A DNA stretch of 64,000 bases from Verrucomicrobiota bacterium (GCA_017309115.1 JAFLEF010000029.1:1-64000), one strand, 5' to 3'. Shown: positions 20,184-29,850, numbered from the stretch's first letter. Numbers and translations are program-made. Notes: generated by a model not told the origin, from the sequence alone.

Positions 20184-21437
20184 GTGCCTGCCACCATGAA
20201 GGCACTGACCCTTTCCCTCGTTTCTCTATCCTTGGCGTCGAGCGCCTGGGCGGCCGACTGGCCGATGTTCCGCGGCCCGGATCAAACCGGGGTCTCCTCC
20301 GAAAAGAACTGGCTGGGTGCCTGGCCGGGCGGTCAGCCGAAGCAGTTGTGGAAGAAGTCGGTAGGAACGGGTTATTCGTCCATGTCGGTGGCGGACGGAA
20401 AGCTTTTCACGGTGGGCAACGCCAACGATCAGGACACGATCTATTGCTTCGACGCCAACACCGGGGCGGAAGTCTGGAAGGTCTCCTATCCTCAGAAGTT
20501 AGACCCGAAGTATTACGAAGGTGGGCCGAGTGCGACCCCGACCATCGCCAACGGTCGGTTGTATTTCATCAGCAAGCAGGGGGAAGTTCGCTGCCTGGAC
20601 GCGGCGACGGGCAAGGAGATTTGGCTCCGGAACATTCGCAAGGAATACGGCGTGGAGGAGCCGGAATGGGGCTTTGCCGGTTCGCCTCTAGTTCAGGGCA
20701 ACGCGGTCTTTCTGAATGCGGGTTCCCACGGGATCGCCTTGGAAACGACCAAGGGCGACAAGCTCTGGGCCTCGGGCAAGGACGCCGCGGGCTACGCCAC
20801 CCCGGTCAAGTTCACCTTTAATGGCCAACCGGCTCTGGCGGTTTTCGGCGCCAAGTCCCTGGTGATTGTGGATCCCAAATCGGGGCAGGAATTGTCCCGA
20901 TTCCCGTGGGAGACCCAGTACGACGTGAATGCCCCTGACCCGGTGGTGGTGGGCAGCGACCTGTTCATCACGTCAGGCTACAAGTTCCTGGAAGGTCCCG
21001 GCACTGGGGCATCCGGGGCGCTGGTCCGTCCGGCCGCCGGCAAATCCCAGAAAGTTTGGCATTCCAAGGAGATGGCGAGCCAGCTGTCCACGCCCGTCCT
21101 GCTGGGAGGAAACCTTTACGGCATCTCCGGCAACGGCGACCGGCCGGGACACTTGCGGTGTCTGGACGCCAAGACCGGTGAGGTGAAGTGGAGTTCGCCC
21201 GCCGCGCCCATGGGCAACCTGACGGCCGCCGATGGCAAGCTGATCTGGATCACGGGCAACGGGGAACTGGTGGTCGTGGAAGCCTCCCCTTCCGCATACA
21301 AAGAGATTGTCCGGGCTCAGGTCTCCGGCGGCAAAGTCTGGTCTGCACCGGTGTTGGCCAACGGCAAACTCTACGTCCGGAATTCCAAAGGAGACGTGGT
21401 GTGCGTGGACGTGAAGGGCACTGGTCCTGTCAGTTAA
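20184..21437 (+). CDS. Exported PQQ-type beta-propeller protein
   Basis: 417 residues. Signal peptide (MKALTLSLVSLSLASSAWAA), then PQQ-like repeats forming a beta propeller (TIYCFDANTGAEVWKVSYP, EVRCLDAATGKEIWL, LRCLDAKTGEVKWSS, VVCVDVKGTG). This is the WadM/BamB-like outer family common in Verrucomicrobia beside catabolic genes. No catalytic residue of quinoprotein dehydrogenases can be assigned, so it may be a scaffold. Start GTG 20184 is supported by AGGGGAG 10 bases upstream; the ATG at 20196 is the alternative. It stands 54 bases after priA and could be read from the priA transcript. Confidence 0.85.
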   Translation: MPATMKALTLSLVSLSLASSAWAADWPMFRGPDQTGVSSEKNWLGAWPGGQPKQLWKKSVGTGYSSMSVADGKLFTVGNANDQDTIYCFDANTGAEVWKVSYPQKLDPKYYEGGPSATPTIANGRLYFISKQGEVRCLDAATGKEIWLRNIRKEYGVEEPEWGFAGSPLVQGNAVFLNAGSHGIALETTKGDKLWASGKDAAGYATPVKFTFNGQPALAVFGAKSLVIVDPKSGQELSRFPWETQYDVNAPDPVVVGSDLFITSGYKFLEGPGTGASGALVRPAAGKSQKVWHSKEMASQLSTPVLLGGNLYGISGNGDRPGHLRCLDAKTGEVKWSSPAAPMGNLTAADGKLIWITGNGELVVVEASPSAYKEIVRAQVSGGKVWSAPVLANGKLYVRNSKGDVVCVDVKGTGPVS

Positions 21438-21561
21438 TAATTGGCCGGATGGCGTCCCCTTCCCGCACTTCCTCTTCGAAGGAACTTGGCTTTCTTCGAT
21501 AGAGGAACCGCGCCCAATCGGTACGCGGTCGCCGCACTAGCCGAGGGGTGCCCACCCACCC

Positions 21562-22662
21562 TCAGTGTTGGCCGGCGGCAAAAAATTCGCGTACCAATCC
21601 AATCACATAATCCACCTGCACTTCGGTCAACTCGGGATACATCGGGAGCGGCAGGATTCGACGGGAAACTGACTCGGCCACCGGGTACTCGCCGCGAGCC
21701 CAACCGTAGTCTTCATAGCACTTCTGCAGATGGAGTGGCTGCGGATAGTAGATCAGCGTGGGCACGCCGCGCTCAGCCAGGAAGGCCTGGAGTTCGTCGC
21801 GGCGATCCAGCAGCAGGGCGAACACGTGGTAAATGTGCGTGCTGCCAGGCGAGGTCAGCGGAAGTTCCACTGGCAGGTCCGCGAGGCCCGCCGCATAGCG
21901 CGCCGCCCAGACACCCCGCTGCGCATTACCGGCCTGCAGATGCGGCAGCTTGACACGCAGGATCGCTGCCTGGAGTTCATCGAGCCGGGAATTCCATCCG
22001 TGCAGATCATGATGATATCGGCGCTCAATGCCGTGAACACGCAGCATCTTCAGCAGCTTGGCGCGATTCTCCTCCTGGGTCAGCACCATGCCGCCATCGC
22101 CGGCGGCGCCGAGGTTCTTCGTCGGATAAAAACTGAGACACCCGAACTCGCCTTGCCCACCCACCGGCCGGCCCCGGTACTCGGTGCCGATGGCCTGGGC
22201 GCAGTCTTCCACCAAGGGAAGTCCCAGAGCCTTCAATTCATCCAGAGGCGCCGCCTGACCAAAGAGGTGCACCGGAAGAATCGCTTTGGTGCGAGGAGTC
22301 ACTCGCCGAGCGACTTCCTCGGGATCGACGGTGAAATACCGCGGATGAATGTCGGCGAAGACAATCCGCGCGCCCAGCTGATGAATGCTTTCCGCCGGGG
22401 CGATGTAGGTGAACGGCGTGGTGATGACTTCGTCGCCCGGTCCCACCCCCAGTGCCCGCAGTGCGAGGGTCAACGCGTCGGACCCACTGTTGACGCCCAC
22501 GGCAAACCGTGAACCGCAGTAAGTCGCCACCTCGGATTCAAAAGCCGCCACTTGGGGGCCCAGGATGTAGTGGCCGCGTTCCAGCACCGACTCGACAGCG
22601 GCGAGGATCTCCTTCCGGAGCACGGCGAACTGCGCTCCGGGGTTGAGGAAAGGAACATTCAT
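21562..22662 (-). CDS. DegT/DnrJ/EryC1/StrS-family sugar aminotransferase
   Basis: 366 residues, normal length. PLP-dependent transfer of an amino group to a nucleotide-linked keto-sugar (as in ArnB/WecE). Seen: VNSGSDALTLALRALGVGPGDEVI (about 58-80), PLP-contacting VEDCAQAIG (151-159), and the Schiff-base lysine in SFYPTKNLG (K182). It is the only clear nucleotide-sugar gene here, about 100 bases downstream of the PVC dehydrogenase gene, but a strong hairpin separates the two. It may serve O-antigen or glycoprotein glycan synthesis with the glycosyltransferases at 26.2 and 62.9 kb. Confidence 0.93.
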   Translation of the reverse strand: MNVPFLNPGAQFAVLRKEILAAVESVLERGHYILGPQVAAFESEVATYCGSRFAVGVNSGSDALTLALRALGVGPGDEVITTPFTYIAPAESIHQLGARIVFADIHPRYFTVDPEEVARRVTPRTKAILPVHLFGQAAPLDELKALGLPLVEDCAQAIGTEYRGRPVGGQGEFGCLSFYPTKNLGAAGDGGMVLTQEENRAKLLKMLRVHGIERRYHHDLHGWNSRLDELQAAILRVKLPHLQAGNAQRGVWAARYAAGLADLPVELPLTSPGSTHIYHVFALLLDRRDELQAFLAERGVPTLIYYPQPLHLQKCYEDYGWARGEYPVAESVSRRILPLPMYPELTEVQVDYVIGLVREFFAAGQH

Positions 22663-22707
22663 TCGGGAGGCGTCAGCAAATCACGGAGCCACCATCTCTT
22701 GGAGCGA

Positions 22708-22739
22708 AATCCCCCGGAGAGCTGGGTCTCCGAGGGATT
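22708..22739 (-). terminator. Hairpin/terminator after the PVC dehydrogenase gene
   Basis: A 13-bp stem with one G-U (22708-22720 with 22727-22739) and a 6-nt loop lies about 30 bases after the stop at 22770. On the minus strand it is followed by a short T-rich TTTCGC, so termination is likely but maybe incomplete. Confidence 0.65.
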
Positions 22740-22769
22740 GCATCGCGGCCACGAAACCGGAACCCGACC

Positions 22770-25700
22770 TCACTTCACGGAGGCGAGGAACTCAATCAAG
22801 TTGCGCAACTCCTGCTTGGTCAGCAGATCACCCATGCCTTCCGGCATGCCGCTGAGCCCCTTCTCCCGCGATTCAACATCTGACTTCTTGACGGTCACCA
22901 GACCTTCCTCGGGCGAGTTCAGCTCGATCGCGTCGGGTGTCTCGGACTTGATGATGCCCGCGTAGGCCGTGCCGTTTTTCAAGGTGAGGAGCACGCTTTC
23001 GAAGCCCTGCGCCACCGCCGCGTTGGGATGCACGATGGACTGGAGGATGTACTCCCGGCCCTTCTTGTCGGCCAATCCGGTCAACTCGGGACCAACCTCG
23101 CCGCCCTCGCCATTCACCTTGTGGCAGCGAACGCAGCTGACCTCGGCCTTCTCGAGAAAGATCTTCCGACCTTCCTCCACGCTCCCGCCCTGCAGGGTCA
23201 CCTTCCACGGCTCGACCCCGTAATCGCCCTTCGCCGCGTGGGCGGCCTTCCACTCTTCCACCAGCGGCTTCAAGGACGGCTGCTGCGTGGCGGCGTCGAG
23301 CACGTCGAGTTGCAACTCCGGCGCCACCTTGCCCGCCAGCAAATCCTTGGCCCAAGCCGTTACCAACGCCGTCGCGGCCGGACTCTGCAACTTGCCCAAG
23401 GTGGCGAAGGCATTTTGTTTCTCCGCGAGGGAACCCTTGGCAATCACCTCCGCGAGTTTGGCTGTTGGATCCGCGCTTGGGGCGGTCGGTCCCGATTTCG
23501 ATGCTATCGGCGGGACTTCCACGCTGAGCTTCAAGGCCAGCTTACGGACCGCCTCTTCCGGGTCGTTCTGGGCGGCTTCGAGTGCCGCCGCGTACTCCGG
23601 CGTCTGCAGCTGGGAGAGCGCCCGCAACGCCGCCACCCGGGTCGGACCGTCGGCCTGCTTCTCGCGAATCAGCGTCGCCAACGTGGCCGAGGACTCGGTC
23701 AAGCCAAGCGATCCCGCCGCCACCGCCGCCGCCGCACGAACCCGGTTGGGCGCCGAAGCCAAAAGGGAATTCGCATACGGCTTCAGTGCCTCTCCCGGAA
23801 CCTTGGCATTCCGGGCGAAGGCCGTGGGACGCCACAACCCGGTAATCCGGTCCCGACCGGAATTCTTGGGCCAGTCCGACAGCGCATCCAAGGCATCGGC
23901 CCGGAGTACTTCATCCGCCGTGTTCAGGGCCGCGAATTTCGCCAACGCCTTCGCCGTATCCACCGTGCCAAACCGGTAGTTGGCGTTGATCACCCGGCGG
24001 TTCAGGGCGCTGTTCTTTTCCGGAAGCGGTTTCTCGATCAAACCCGCCAAGGCCACCTGAGCTCCGGCGATGGGCTGATCATTGATCGCCCGCGCCGCCT
24101 CGGTCACCAAGCGTGGGTCGCTGTCGTTGACGAACGCGGCAATCTCGTTGCGTTGCAGCTTGCGCATGGCCAAGAGCACACCCATGCGCACCGACGGATT
24201 CGGATGCTTCACCGCTGCCTGCAACGCGTCGAAGTCGTTTACCCGGATCAGGGCCTGAACCGCGGCATGGCGCAGGAAGGGATCCTGATCCGCATTCGCC
24301 TCCAACAGCGCGAAGGCGGCCGGAATGGCTTCGCGCCGACCCAGCTTGCCCAGCGCAATCATGGCCAAGGAACGCACTTGCGCATCGCTGTCGGTGGTCA
24401 GCTTCAGCAACCCATCAAACGCCGGTGCGTAGGCGGCCGCACCCAACACCCGGGCGGCGTTGGCCCGCAGGTGCGGATTCGCGTCGCCCAGGATTGGCAG
24501 CAGGGCGTCCAGCTCCTCCGATCGCGGCTCGCGGGCTGGCTTGTGCGCGAAGCTCTGGATGTTGCCCAAGGCCCAGACCGCGTGCAGCCGGGCATGAATG
24601 GATTCGCCAGACTTCGCCAACTTGGCCAACGCCTTCACGTTCTTGTCACCGCGTGAGGCCAGCTCGAACTGGGCATTCTGGCGCACTCGATAGTTCGGAT
24701 GGCCCAGCAGCTTCAGGAGGTCCCGATCACTGCGTTGGGCGAATCCCTCCGCCAACAACTTGGTCGTCTCCTGCACAATCGGCTGCTGGACGGTCGCCGG
24801 ATCAAACATCCGATAGACGCGTCCCTTGCCGACCGGTTCCCAGCCATCCACCCAATCCAAGACCCAATAGGCGCCGTCGGGTCCCCAGCCGGAATCGGTG
24901 GCCGCCACCGACCAGACCATCTTCTTGTCATCAACAATCTCGAAGGTCGCGCCCTTGGGCTTCAACTTGAATGACCAGATGCCCGATCCCGTGCCGCTGC
25001 CCCGGAAATCACACAGGGTGAATGTGCCGTTCCAGTCTGGTCCCAGTCCGGTTCCCGGATAGTACGAAACACCGCTGGGTCCCGCGGAGATGTTCTTGAT
25101 CGGCGGCGTGATGTAAGCCGGCTGTGCGTCATTCTGCGGCTGCCACATCTTTTCGGAATTCCAGGGACCCCGGGGATTCGGCTGTTCCAGGAACTGCCAG
25201 CCAATGCGCCAACCACTATCACCGCCTTCGATCAGATACGTCCATCGCGCCTGGTCGCCGCCGTCGGAATTATTGTCGCCAGTGAACAAATTGCCCCACT
25301 CGTCGAAGACCAGTTCCTGCGGATTGCGCAGGCCTTCGTAGATCATCTCGAATTCCGATCCGTCCGGATTGCAGCGGAAGACGGCGCCAGCGTCCGGGTT
25401 ACCAATGGTCTTGCCGTTCTGTCGGATCATCGAGGCCCGGTCGCCGATGCTGAAGTACAGCTTGCCGTCCGGACCAAACACCAGGCCGTGGAGATCATGC
25501 CCCAGGAAGCCCACGCGAATGCCATGGCCGTAACTCAGGCTTTGTCGAAAGTCCGCGGCGCCATCCAAGTTCTCGTCCCGCAGATGCCAGACATTCGGAA
25601 TGTTGGCGAAGTAGACGTCCTTGCCCCGGGCCAACACACCCGCCGCTACGCCATCGAGCGGGGTGGCAAAGTTCTCGGCAAACACCACCGACTTGGTCGC

Positions 25701-26165
25701 CTTGCCCGAGCGGGTCGGATCGGTCAGCAACCGGATGCGTTCCGTATTCTTGTAGTAGTCCTTCATCCCGGACTCGCCGAGATGACGTTGCATCATCGCG
25801 AGACGGTCTTCGACCGACTGGCAGGCCAAATCTTCATCCAGCCAGTCCATGATTCCGCGAATATCCGGTACGCCCCGCCACGCCCGAAACGACTCCACCA
25901 CGAAGACCCGGCCATCGTCGGCAATGTCAAAGGCCACCCCGTGCGCCACATCAGGTTCCGCGGACCACAATTCGGCCTTCCAGCCGGCGGGTAGCTGAAA
26001 CCGTTTGATCGCCTTCTCGCCATCATCCGAAGCGGCGGCGAGCTTGGGAGATTCAAAACTCCCTTGGGGACCCAGCTTGTGTTGGGCAGACAACGGCCAG
26101 GACGTGGCCAGCGCCAGCGCTCCCAAAATTGCGCGGCGCATCCAAAACGAGGCGGACAACGGCAT
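22770..26165 (-). CDS. PVC-type membrane-bound dehydrogenase with HEAT repeats and cytochrome c domain
   Basis: 1131 residues. Signal peptide (MRRAILGALALATSWPLSA), a propeller-type dehydrogenase domain of the sorbosone/glucose dehydrogenase kind (about 50-480: HGVAFDIADDGRVFVVESFRAWRG, YGHGIRVGFLGHDLHGLVFGPDGKLYF, GDNNSDGGDQARWTYLIEGGDSGW), a long HEAT-like helical section (about 490-950), and a C-terminal haem domain with CVRCH (about 1011-1015) and a distal Met likely in SGMPEGM. This is the lineage-specific 'Pirellula/Verrucomicrobium' arrangement, presumed to oxidise sugars or polyols in the periplasm and pass electrons to the haem. The initiator may be the inner ATG at 26141. A second member lies at 58.2 kb. 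Confidence 0.92.
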   Translation of the reverse strand: MPLSASFWMRRAILGALALATSWPLSAQHKLGPQGSFESPKLAAASDDGEKAIKRFQLPAGWKAELWSAEPDVAHGVAFDIADDGRVFVVESFRAWRGVPDIRGIMDWLDEDLACQSVEDRLAMMQRHLGESGMKDYYKNTERIRLLTDPTRSGKATKSVVFAENFATPLDGVAAGVLARGKDVYFANIPNVWHLRDENLDGAADFRQSLSYGHGIRVGFLGHDLHGLVFGPDGKLYFSIGDRASMIRQNGKTIGNPDAGAVFRCNPDGSEFEMIYEGLRNPQELVFDEWGNLFTGDNNSDGGDQARWTYLIEGGDSGWRIGWQFLEQPNPRGPWNSEKMWQPQNDAQPAYITPPIKNISAGPSGVSYYPGTGLGPDWNGTFTLCDFRGSGTGSGIWSFKLKPKGATFEIVDDKKMVWSVAATDSGWGPDGAYWVLDWVDGWEPVGKGRVYRMFDPATVQQPIVQETTKLLAEGFAQRSDRDLLKLLGHPNYRVRQNAQFELASRGDKNVKALAKLAKSGESIHARLHAVWALGNIQSFAHKPAREPRSEELDALLPILGDANPHLRANAARVLGAAAYAPAFDGLLKLTTDSDAQVRSLAMIALGKLGRREAIPAAFALLEANADQDPFLRHAAVQALIRVNDFDALQAAVKHPNPSVRMGVLLAMRKLQRNEIAAFVNDSDPRLVTEAARAINDQPIAGAQVALAGLIEKPLPEKNSALNRRVINANYRFGTVDTAKALAKFAALNTADEVLRADALDALSDWPKNSGRDRITGLWRPTAFARNAKVPGEALKPYANSLLASAPNRVRAAAAVAAGSLGLTESSATLATLIREKQADGPTRVAALRALSQLQTPEYAAALEAAQNDPEEAVRKLALKLSVEVPPIASKSGPTAPSADPTAKLAEVIAKGSLAEKQNAFATLGKLQSPAATALVTAWAKDLLAGKVAPELQLDVLDAATQQPSLKPLVEEWKAAHAAKGDYGVEPWKVTLQGGSVEEGRKIFLEKAEVSCVRCHKVNGEGGEVGPELTGLADKKGREYILQSIVHPNAAVAQGFESVLLTLKNGTAYAGIIKSETPDAIELNSPEEGLVTVKKSDVESREKGLSGMPEGMGDLLTKQELRNLIEFLASVK

Positions 26166-26216
26166 AAGCCGGCGACCATAAAATGGACCGCCCGGGACGC
26201 AAGCCGCGCCTGCTTC

Positions 26217-27362
26217 TCAACCGTGGGATTCCGCCCCAGTCCACCGCACTTCGGATTTGGGGGCGCTCCGCCAAACCCGCCAGCCTCCCTGTCGGGCCGC
26301 CGCAACCGCCACCGCCAGGCGTTGATCCGACTCCGCCATCCAATGACGAAATCGAGCGCGGGCCATCCGGTTGGGCGATACCTCCAGAAGACGATCCAAA
26401 TCAAATCGTTGGCCGGCGATGGCCAGACCACAGTGTTCGGCATCGACCGCATTCAACGCCTGTTCAATGTGGCCCTCCACCGGCACCGCCAAGACGGGTT
26501 TCCCCAACCAGGCAGCTTCAGAGACCGCCTCGAAGCCCGCCGTACAAACCACGCCCCGGCAGCGGGCCATGAAGTCCAGGAACCGCTCTCCGTGCAGGGT
26601 ATGAAAGGTCAGGGTCGAGTCCACCCGCTCGACCGCAGGCGCCTGCAGTCGATCGTAGAAGCAGTGGAGCGGAATCTCGGGATTTCGCGCGTGCCACGCT
26701 TCCAGATCCCGCCGATAGCCTTCATTGAGCAGATAGACCAGGAGGAAGTCCCCCGGTTCCGGTGTCCGGTGAAACAGTTCCTCTCGCAGCAACGGTGGCC
26801 CCACCCAGCAACCTTGATCCGCTTGGTCGGTGGTTCGATAGAACGAGAGAGCGTACTTCGTCGCGCGACATCCCGTGGCCGCCACATATTGCCGCAAACC
26901 CCATTGTTGAAGTCGACGCTCGGCCAACGAGACGTACGTTGGATGATCCAGCAGGAACTGATGCCCAATCGCCAATACCGGCGTCGCCGGCGACTCCCGG
27001 CGACTGAACCAGCCCACCATCGGCTCCAGGAAGTTGACGATTAGATCGGGCTTCAGCTGTCGCACCGACTCACGCAGCAGGGTCTGACCAGCGGCCAACT
27101 CCCGCCAACGGCTCACCAGTTGCCAGAGGGTGGCGGGGAGATTCACCGACCGACCGCAGGAAAACACGAAACCCGGGCTAGCGAGCCGCTGCACCGGGAC
27201 TTCAAACCCGGATTCAAAATAGGCCGGCCAGTTCCGGCTCCGATTCGTCCCGGCTAGGACGCCGACCACCTGGTGACCGTGACGTCGGCTCCACTGCTGG
27301 AATGCCAGCGCCTGGGTCATGTGCCCCCGACCCTCTCCTTGTACTGCAAGCAGTAGTCTCAT
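26217..27362 (-). CDS. GT-B glycosyltransferase (MurG/GT28-like)
   Basis: 381 residues. The N-terminus MRLLLAVQGEGRGHMTQAL is the glycine-rich acceptor loop of GT28/MJ1255-like enzymes. The C-terminal half has the donor-site block VVCTAGFEAVSEAAWLGKPVLAVPVEGHIEQALNA. It probably moves a sugar from a UDP-sugar to a lipid or glycan acceptor at the inner membrane face. The start codon (27360-27362) lies inside the upstream phosphatase gene, so 149 bases overlap in different frames. Only a weak GGAGA lies upstream. Order upstream to downstream: phosphatase, this enzyme, PVC dehydrogenase (51-base gap). Confidence 0.87.
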   Translation of the reverse strand: MRLLLAVQGEGRGHMTQALAFQQWSRRHGHQVVGVLAGTNRSRNWPAYFESGFEVPVQRLASPGFVFSCGRSVNLPATLWQLVSRWRELAAGQTLLRESVRQLKPDLIVNFLEPMVGWFSRRESPATPVLAIGHQFLLDHPTYVSLAERRLQQWGLRQYVAATGCRATKYALSFYRTTDQADQGCWVGPPLLREELFHRTPEPGDFLLVYLLNEGYRRDLEAWHARNPEIPLHCFYDRLQAPAVERVDSTLTFHTLHGERFLDFMARCRGVVCTAGFEAVSEAAWLGKPVLAVPVEGHIEQALNAVDAEHCGLAIAGQRFDLDRLLEVSPNRMARARFRHWMAESDQRLAVAVAAARQGGWRVWRSAPKSEVRWTGAESHG

Positions 27363-28083
27363 GAAAATTGAGCAGCTGAAATCTCCCGGAAAAGTCCTCC
27401 ACCAGTGCTGTGCAGCTCTCCACCCAATCACCGCAATTCAGATATTGAACTCCTTGGATGCTGCGGATTTCTGCCCGATGAATATGGCCGCAGATGACCC
27501 CGTACGCCCGATGCTGCCGCGCCAACTGCACCATGCCTTCCTCAAACCCTGTCACATATCGGACCGCGGACTTGGTATTCTGCTTCAGATACGCCGAGAC
27601 CGACCAGTAGCCGAAGCCGAGTCGGCGTCGGATCCGATTGAAGTAGGTATTGAAGACCAGAATCGCCTCGTAAAGTCGGGCTCCCACCCGCTCGAGAAGC
27701 CGGTTGAATTGAACCAGGCCGTCCAATTGATGGCCATGGATCACCAGATATCGACGGCGATCGGCCGTTACGTGAACAGCATGGGGAACAATCTTGACTC
27801 CCCCCACATTGAGCCCGGTGAAATCCTGAAGGAACTCATCGTGGTTCCCATGCACGTAAATGACCCGGGTATCCTTGCGATTCTTCCGGAGGATTTTCTG
27901 AATGACGGTGTTGGCATCTTCACTCCAGTGCCATCGGCGTTTCAGTTCCCAGCCATCAATAAAGTCTCCGACGAGGTAGAGATACTGACACTCATTCTGA
28001 CGCAAAAACTCGAGGAGGGGGCCGGTCTGGGAGTGACGACTCCCCAGGTGCACATCCGAAATCCAGATCGAGCGGTAATTCAT
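27214..28083 (-). CDS. LpxH-like metallophosphoesterase (UDP-2,3-diacylglucosamine pyrophosphatase family)
   Basis: 289 residues. Calcineurin-like metal motifs in order: SDVHLGS (about 9-15), VGDFIDGW (38-45), VHGNHDEF (76-83), HGHQLD (about 115), and ICGHIHRA (about 198). It matches the UDP-2,3-diacylglucosamine diphosphatase group, which cleaves the pyrophosphate in lipid A synthesis; several relatives act on other substrates. The conserved part ends near YLNCGDWVESCTALVEDFSGRFQLL (about 243). The last ~45 residues are proline/arginine-rich, low in character and fully overlapping the start of the next gene, so they may be a read-through tail after loss of an original stop. Confidence 0.88.
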   Translation of the reverse strand: MNYRSIWISDVHLGSRHSQTGPLLEFLRQNECQYLYLVGDFIDGWELKRRWHWSEDANTVIQKILRKNRKDTRVIYVHGNHDEFLQDFTGLNVGGVKIVPHAVHVTADRRRYLVIHGHQLDGLVQFNRLLERVGARLYEAILVFNTYFNRIRRRLGFGYWSVSAYLKQNTKSAVRYVTGFEEGMVQLARQHRAYGVICGHIHRAEIRSIQGVQYLNCGDWVESCTALVEDFSGRFQLLNFHETTACSTRRGSGAHDPGAGIPAVEPTSRSPGGRRPSRDESEPELAGLF

Positions 28084-28311
28084 GATGTCCGGGAATCAGC
28101 GTCTGAAGCCCGAACTATTAACCCTCAAACTAACACCACTTCCTCTAGCTGAGCTCAAGAGGTATCAGCCTCCGTTACTCTCAATTAACCCGTTCGCCTT
28201 ATCTGCCACTTCTTCGTGACTCAACAAGTGCCGTGGCCGGGTTTTCGAAAGAGTGCCAACAACCTGGGGGCGGGGGTTCGGCGAGCTTCGGAAAACCTTG
28301 GGACTTGCCAG
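28084..28311. other. Divergent intergenic region
   Basis: It lies between the LpxH-like gene (minus) and the transglycosylase (plus) and is locally AT-richer than its surroundings (28.08-28.22 kb: taaccctcaaactaacacca and beyond), as expected for two promoters. No consensus boxes can be assigned with confidence. Confidence 0.4.
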
Positions 28312-28890
28312 ATGCATTTCGGAACGCGATTCCCTTCGGCCGTGAACCGAACCCGCTGGATCCTGCTCTTAGTCCTCCTTGTGGTGGACTTGGGCGTGCT
28401 CCTGGTCTGGCGCTTCCGCCGGGAACATCGGTTCGATGACCTTATTCGCACCGCCGCCCGCCAGTATGGCTTGCCTCCGGCCCTGGTGAAGGCCGTGGTT
28501 TGGCAGGAGAGCCGCTTTGATCCCGACGCCCGAGGGTCGGTCGGGGAACTGGGCCTGATGCAAGTGACCGAGGACGCCGCCTTGGAGTGGGCGAACTCCG
28601 CGAAAGTTCCCCAGTTCTCCCGGGAACATCTGTTGGACCCCCGCACCAATACGCTGGCTGGCGCGTATTACTTGGCCAAGGTGCTGCGCCGCTACACCAA
28701 TTCCGACAACCCGCTCCCCTACGCCCTGGCCGACTACAACGCCGGCCGCGGTAACGTGCTCCGCTGGATGACCGGTCCGGCCACCACCAACAGCCAAGCA
28801 TTCCGGGACGCCGTGGGTTTTCCCTCCACCCGCGCCTACATCGACGCCGTCTCGGACCGCTACCAATACTACCGCCGCGAAACACCCTGA
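28312..28890 (+). CDS. Membrane-anchored lytic transglycosylase (SLT domain)
   Basis: About 192 residues from ATG 28312; a GTG at 28342 is the alternative, and the frame is open to 28216. One transmembrane segment (ILLLVLLVVDLGVLLVW) is followed by an SLT/GH23 domain: YGLPPALVKAVVWQESRFDPDA with the catalytic glutamate in WQESRF, GELGLMQV, and ALADYNAGRGNVLRW. It cleaves peptidoglycan glycan strands with formation of 1,6-anhydroMurNAc, periplasmic side. Upstream of the YdcF-like gene by 58 bases, so the two cell-wall genes are probably co-transcribed. Confidence 0.9.
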   Translation: MHFGTRFPSAVNRTRWILLLVLLVVDLGVLLVWRFRREHRFDDLIRTAARQYGLPPALVKAVVWQESRFDPDARGSVGELGLMQVTEDAALEWANSAKVPQFSREHLLDPRTNTLAGAYYLAKVLRRYTNSDNPLPYALADYNAGRGNVLRWMTGPATTNSQAFRDAVGFPSTRAYIDAVSDRYQYYRRETP

Positions 28891-28948
28891 GCCGGGTTGA
28901 GACTGGGTTCCGCCTTGGTCCGTTCCGTTCCTTCGATACCCTCGGCCC

Positions 28949-29731
28949 GTGGTCCAAACGGTCCTCTCCTCCCTGAACGCCCTGACGGATCCCATGGGCT
29001 TCCTTTGGGCGCTCCTCCTCGCGTCCATCCTGGTGGCGCTGTGGCGGCGCAACGGCTGGCTCTTCGGCGTCAGTCTCGGACTGCTGATGTTCCTCCAAAT
29101 TGTGGCCGGCACCAACCTGTCCCGCTTGCTGATCGGCCGCCTGGAGGCCCCCTATGATCCCCGCCGGCGCCCGCCACTGGAGTCGGCCGACGCGGTGGTC
29201 ATGCTCGGCGGGACCCTGGACTACGGACCCCGCGAACGGCTGGGCGTGAACGTCGGCGAACCCGCTGACCGGATCCTGACTGCCGTCGAATTGGTGCGCG
29301 AAGGCAAGGCACCCGTCCTGGTCCTCAGCAGTGCGCCGTATCTGCTGAACGATCAGTTCCGCGGCGACTCGGAACTTATCGCCCACTGGCTGCGCCGCTG
29401 GAATCTGCCACCGGGCGAGCTGGTCCGCCTGCCCCTCTGTCGCAACACCCACGACGAAGCCGTGGAAACTGCTGCCCTCATGCAGCAACGCGGCTGGAAG
29501 CGCATCATCCTGGTGACCTCCGCCTACCATCTGCGCCGGGCCGAAGCCACCTTCCGGCAAGCGGGCGTAACGAATCTGGTTCCCTTCGGCTGTGATTTTC
29601 AGGGCGTGGATCCCACCCAGGGGCGATGGGAATGGCAGGGCATTCCGCGGGTTAATCCCTTGATGATTTTGAACTATTGGACCCACGAACAGGTGGGTTG
29701 GTGGTACTACGGATTCCGCGGTTGGCGATGA
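28949..29731 (+). CDS. YdcF/ElyC-like DUF218 membrane protein
   Basis: 260 residues from a GTG start. Two N-terminal membrane segments (about 15-32 and 35-55), then a DUF218 domain: ADAVVMLGGTLDYG (about 80), PADRILTAVELVREGKAPVLVLSSAP, CRNTHDEAVETAALMQQRGWKRIILVTSAYHLRRAEATFR (conserved S-x-x-H-x-x-R). Relatives such as ElyC/SanA act in envelope integrity and undecaprenyl-phosphate-linked steps. Follows the transglycosylase gene, in keeping with a cell-wall role. The exact reaction is unknown for the family. Confidence 0.88.
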   Translation: MVQTVLSSLNALTDPMGFLWALLLASILVALWRRNGWLFGVSLGLLMFLQIVAGTNLSRLLIGRLEAPYDPRRRPPLESADAVVMLGGTLDYGPRERLGVNVGEPADRILTAVELVREGKAPVLVLSSAPYLLNDQFRGDSELIAHWLRRWNLPPGELVRLPLCRNTHDEAVETAALMQQRGWKRIILVTSAYHLRRAEATFRQAGVTNLVPFGCDFQGVDPTQGRWEWQGIPRVNPLMILNYWTHEQVGWWYYGFRGWR

Positions 29732-29850
29732 TCCGACCGGGAACCGGCGCCTGAGATCGGTGGGTCGCGGCCGTTGCTTCCTCGGTTCCCAGCGTTGACC
29801 GCACTTCCCGAGTGGGTTACGTGTCCGCCATCGTCAGCAGTTCATTGCCC

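Noticed and set aside
23028-24656. A 542-residue open frame opposite the PVC dehydrogenase.
   Set aside because: It has no recognisable domain, and the minus-strand gene covers it with clear motifs.
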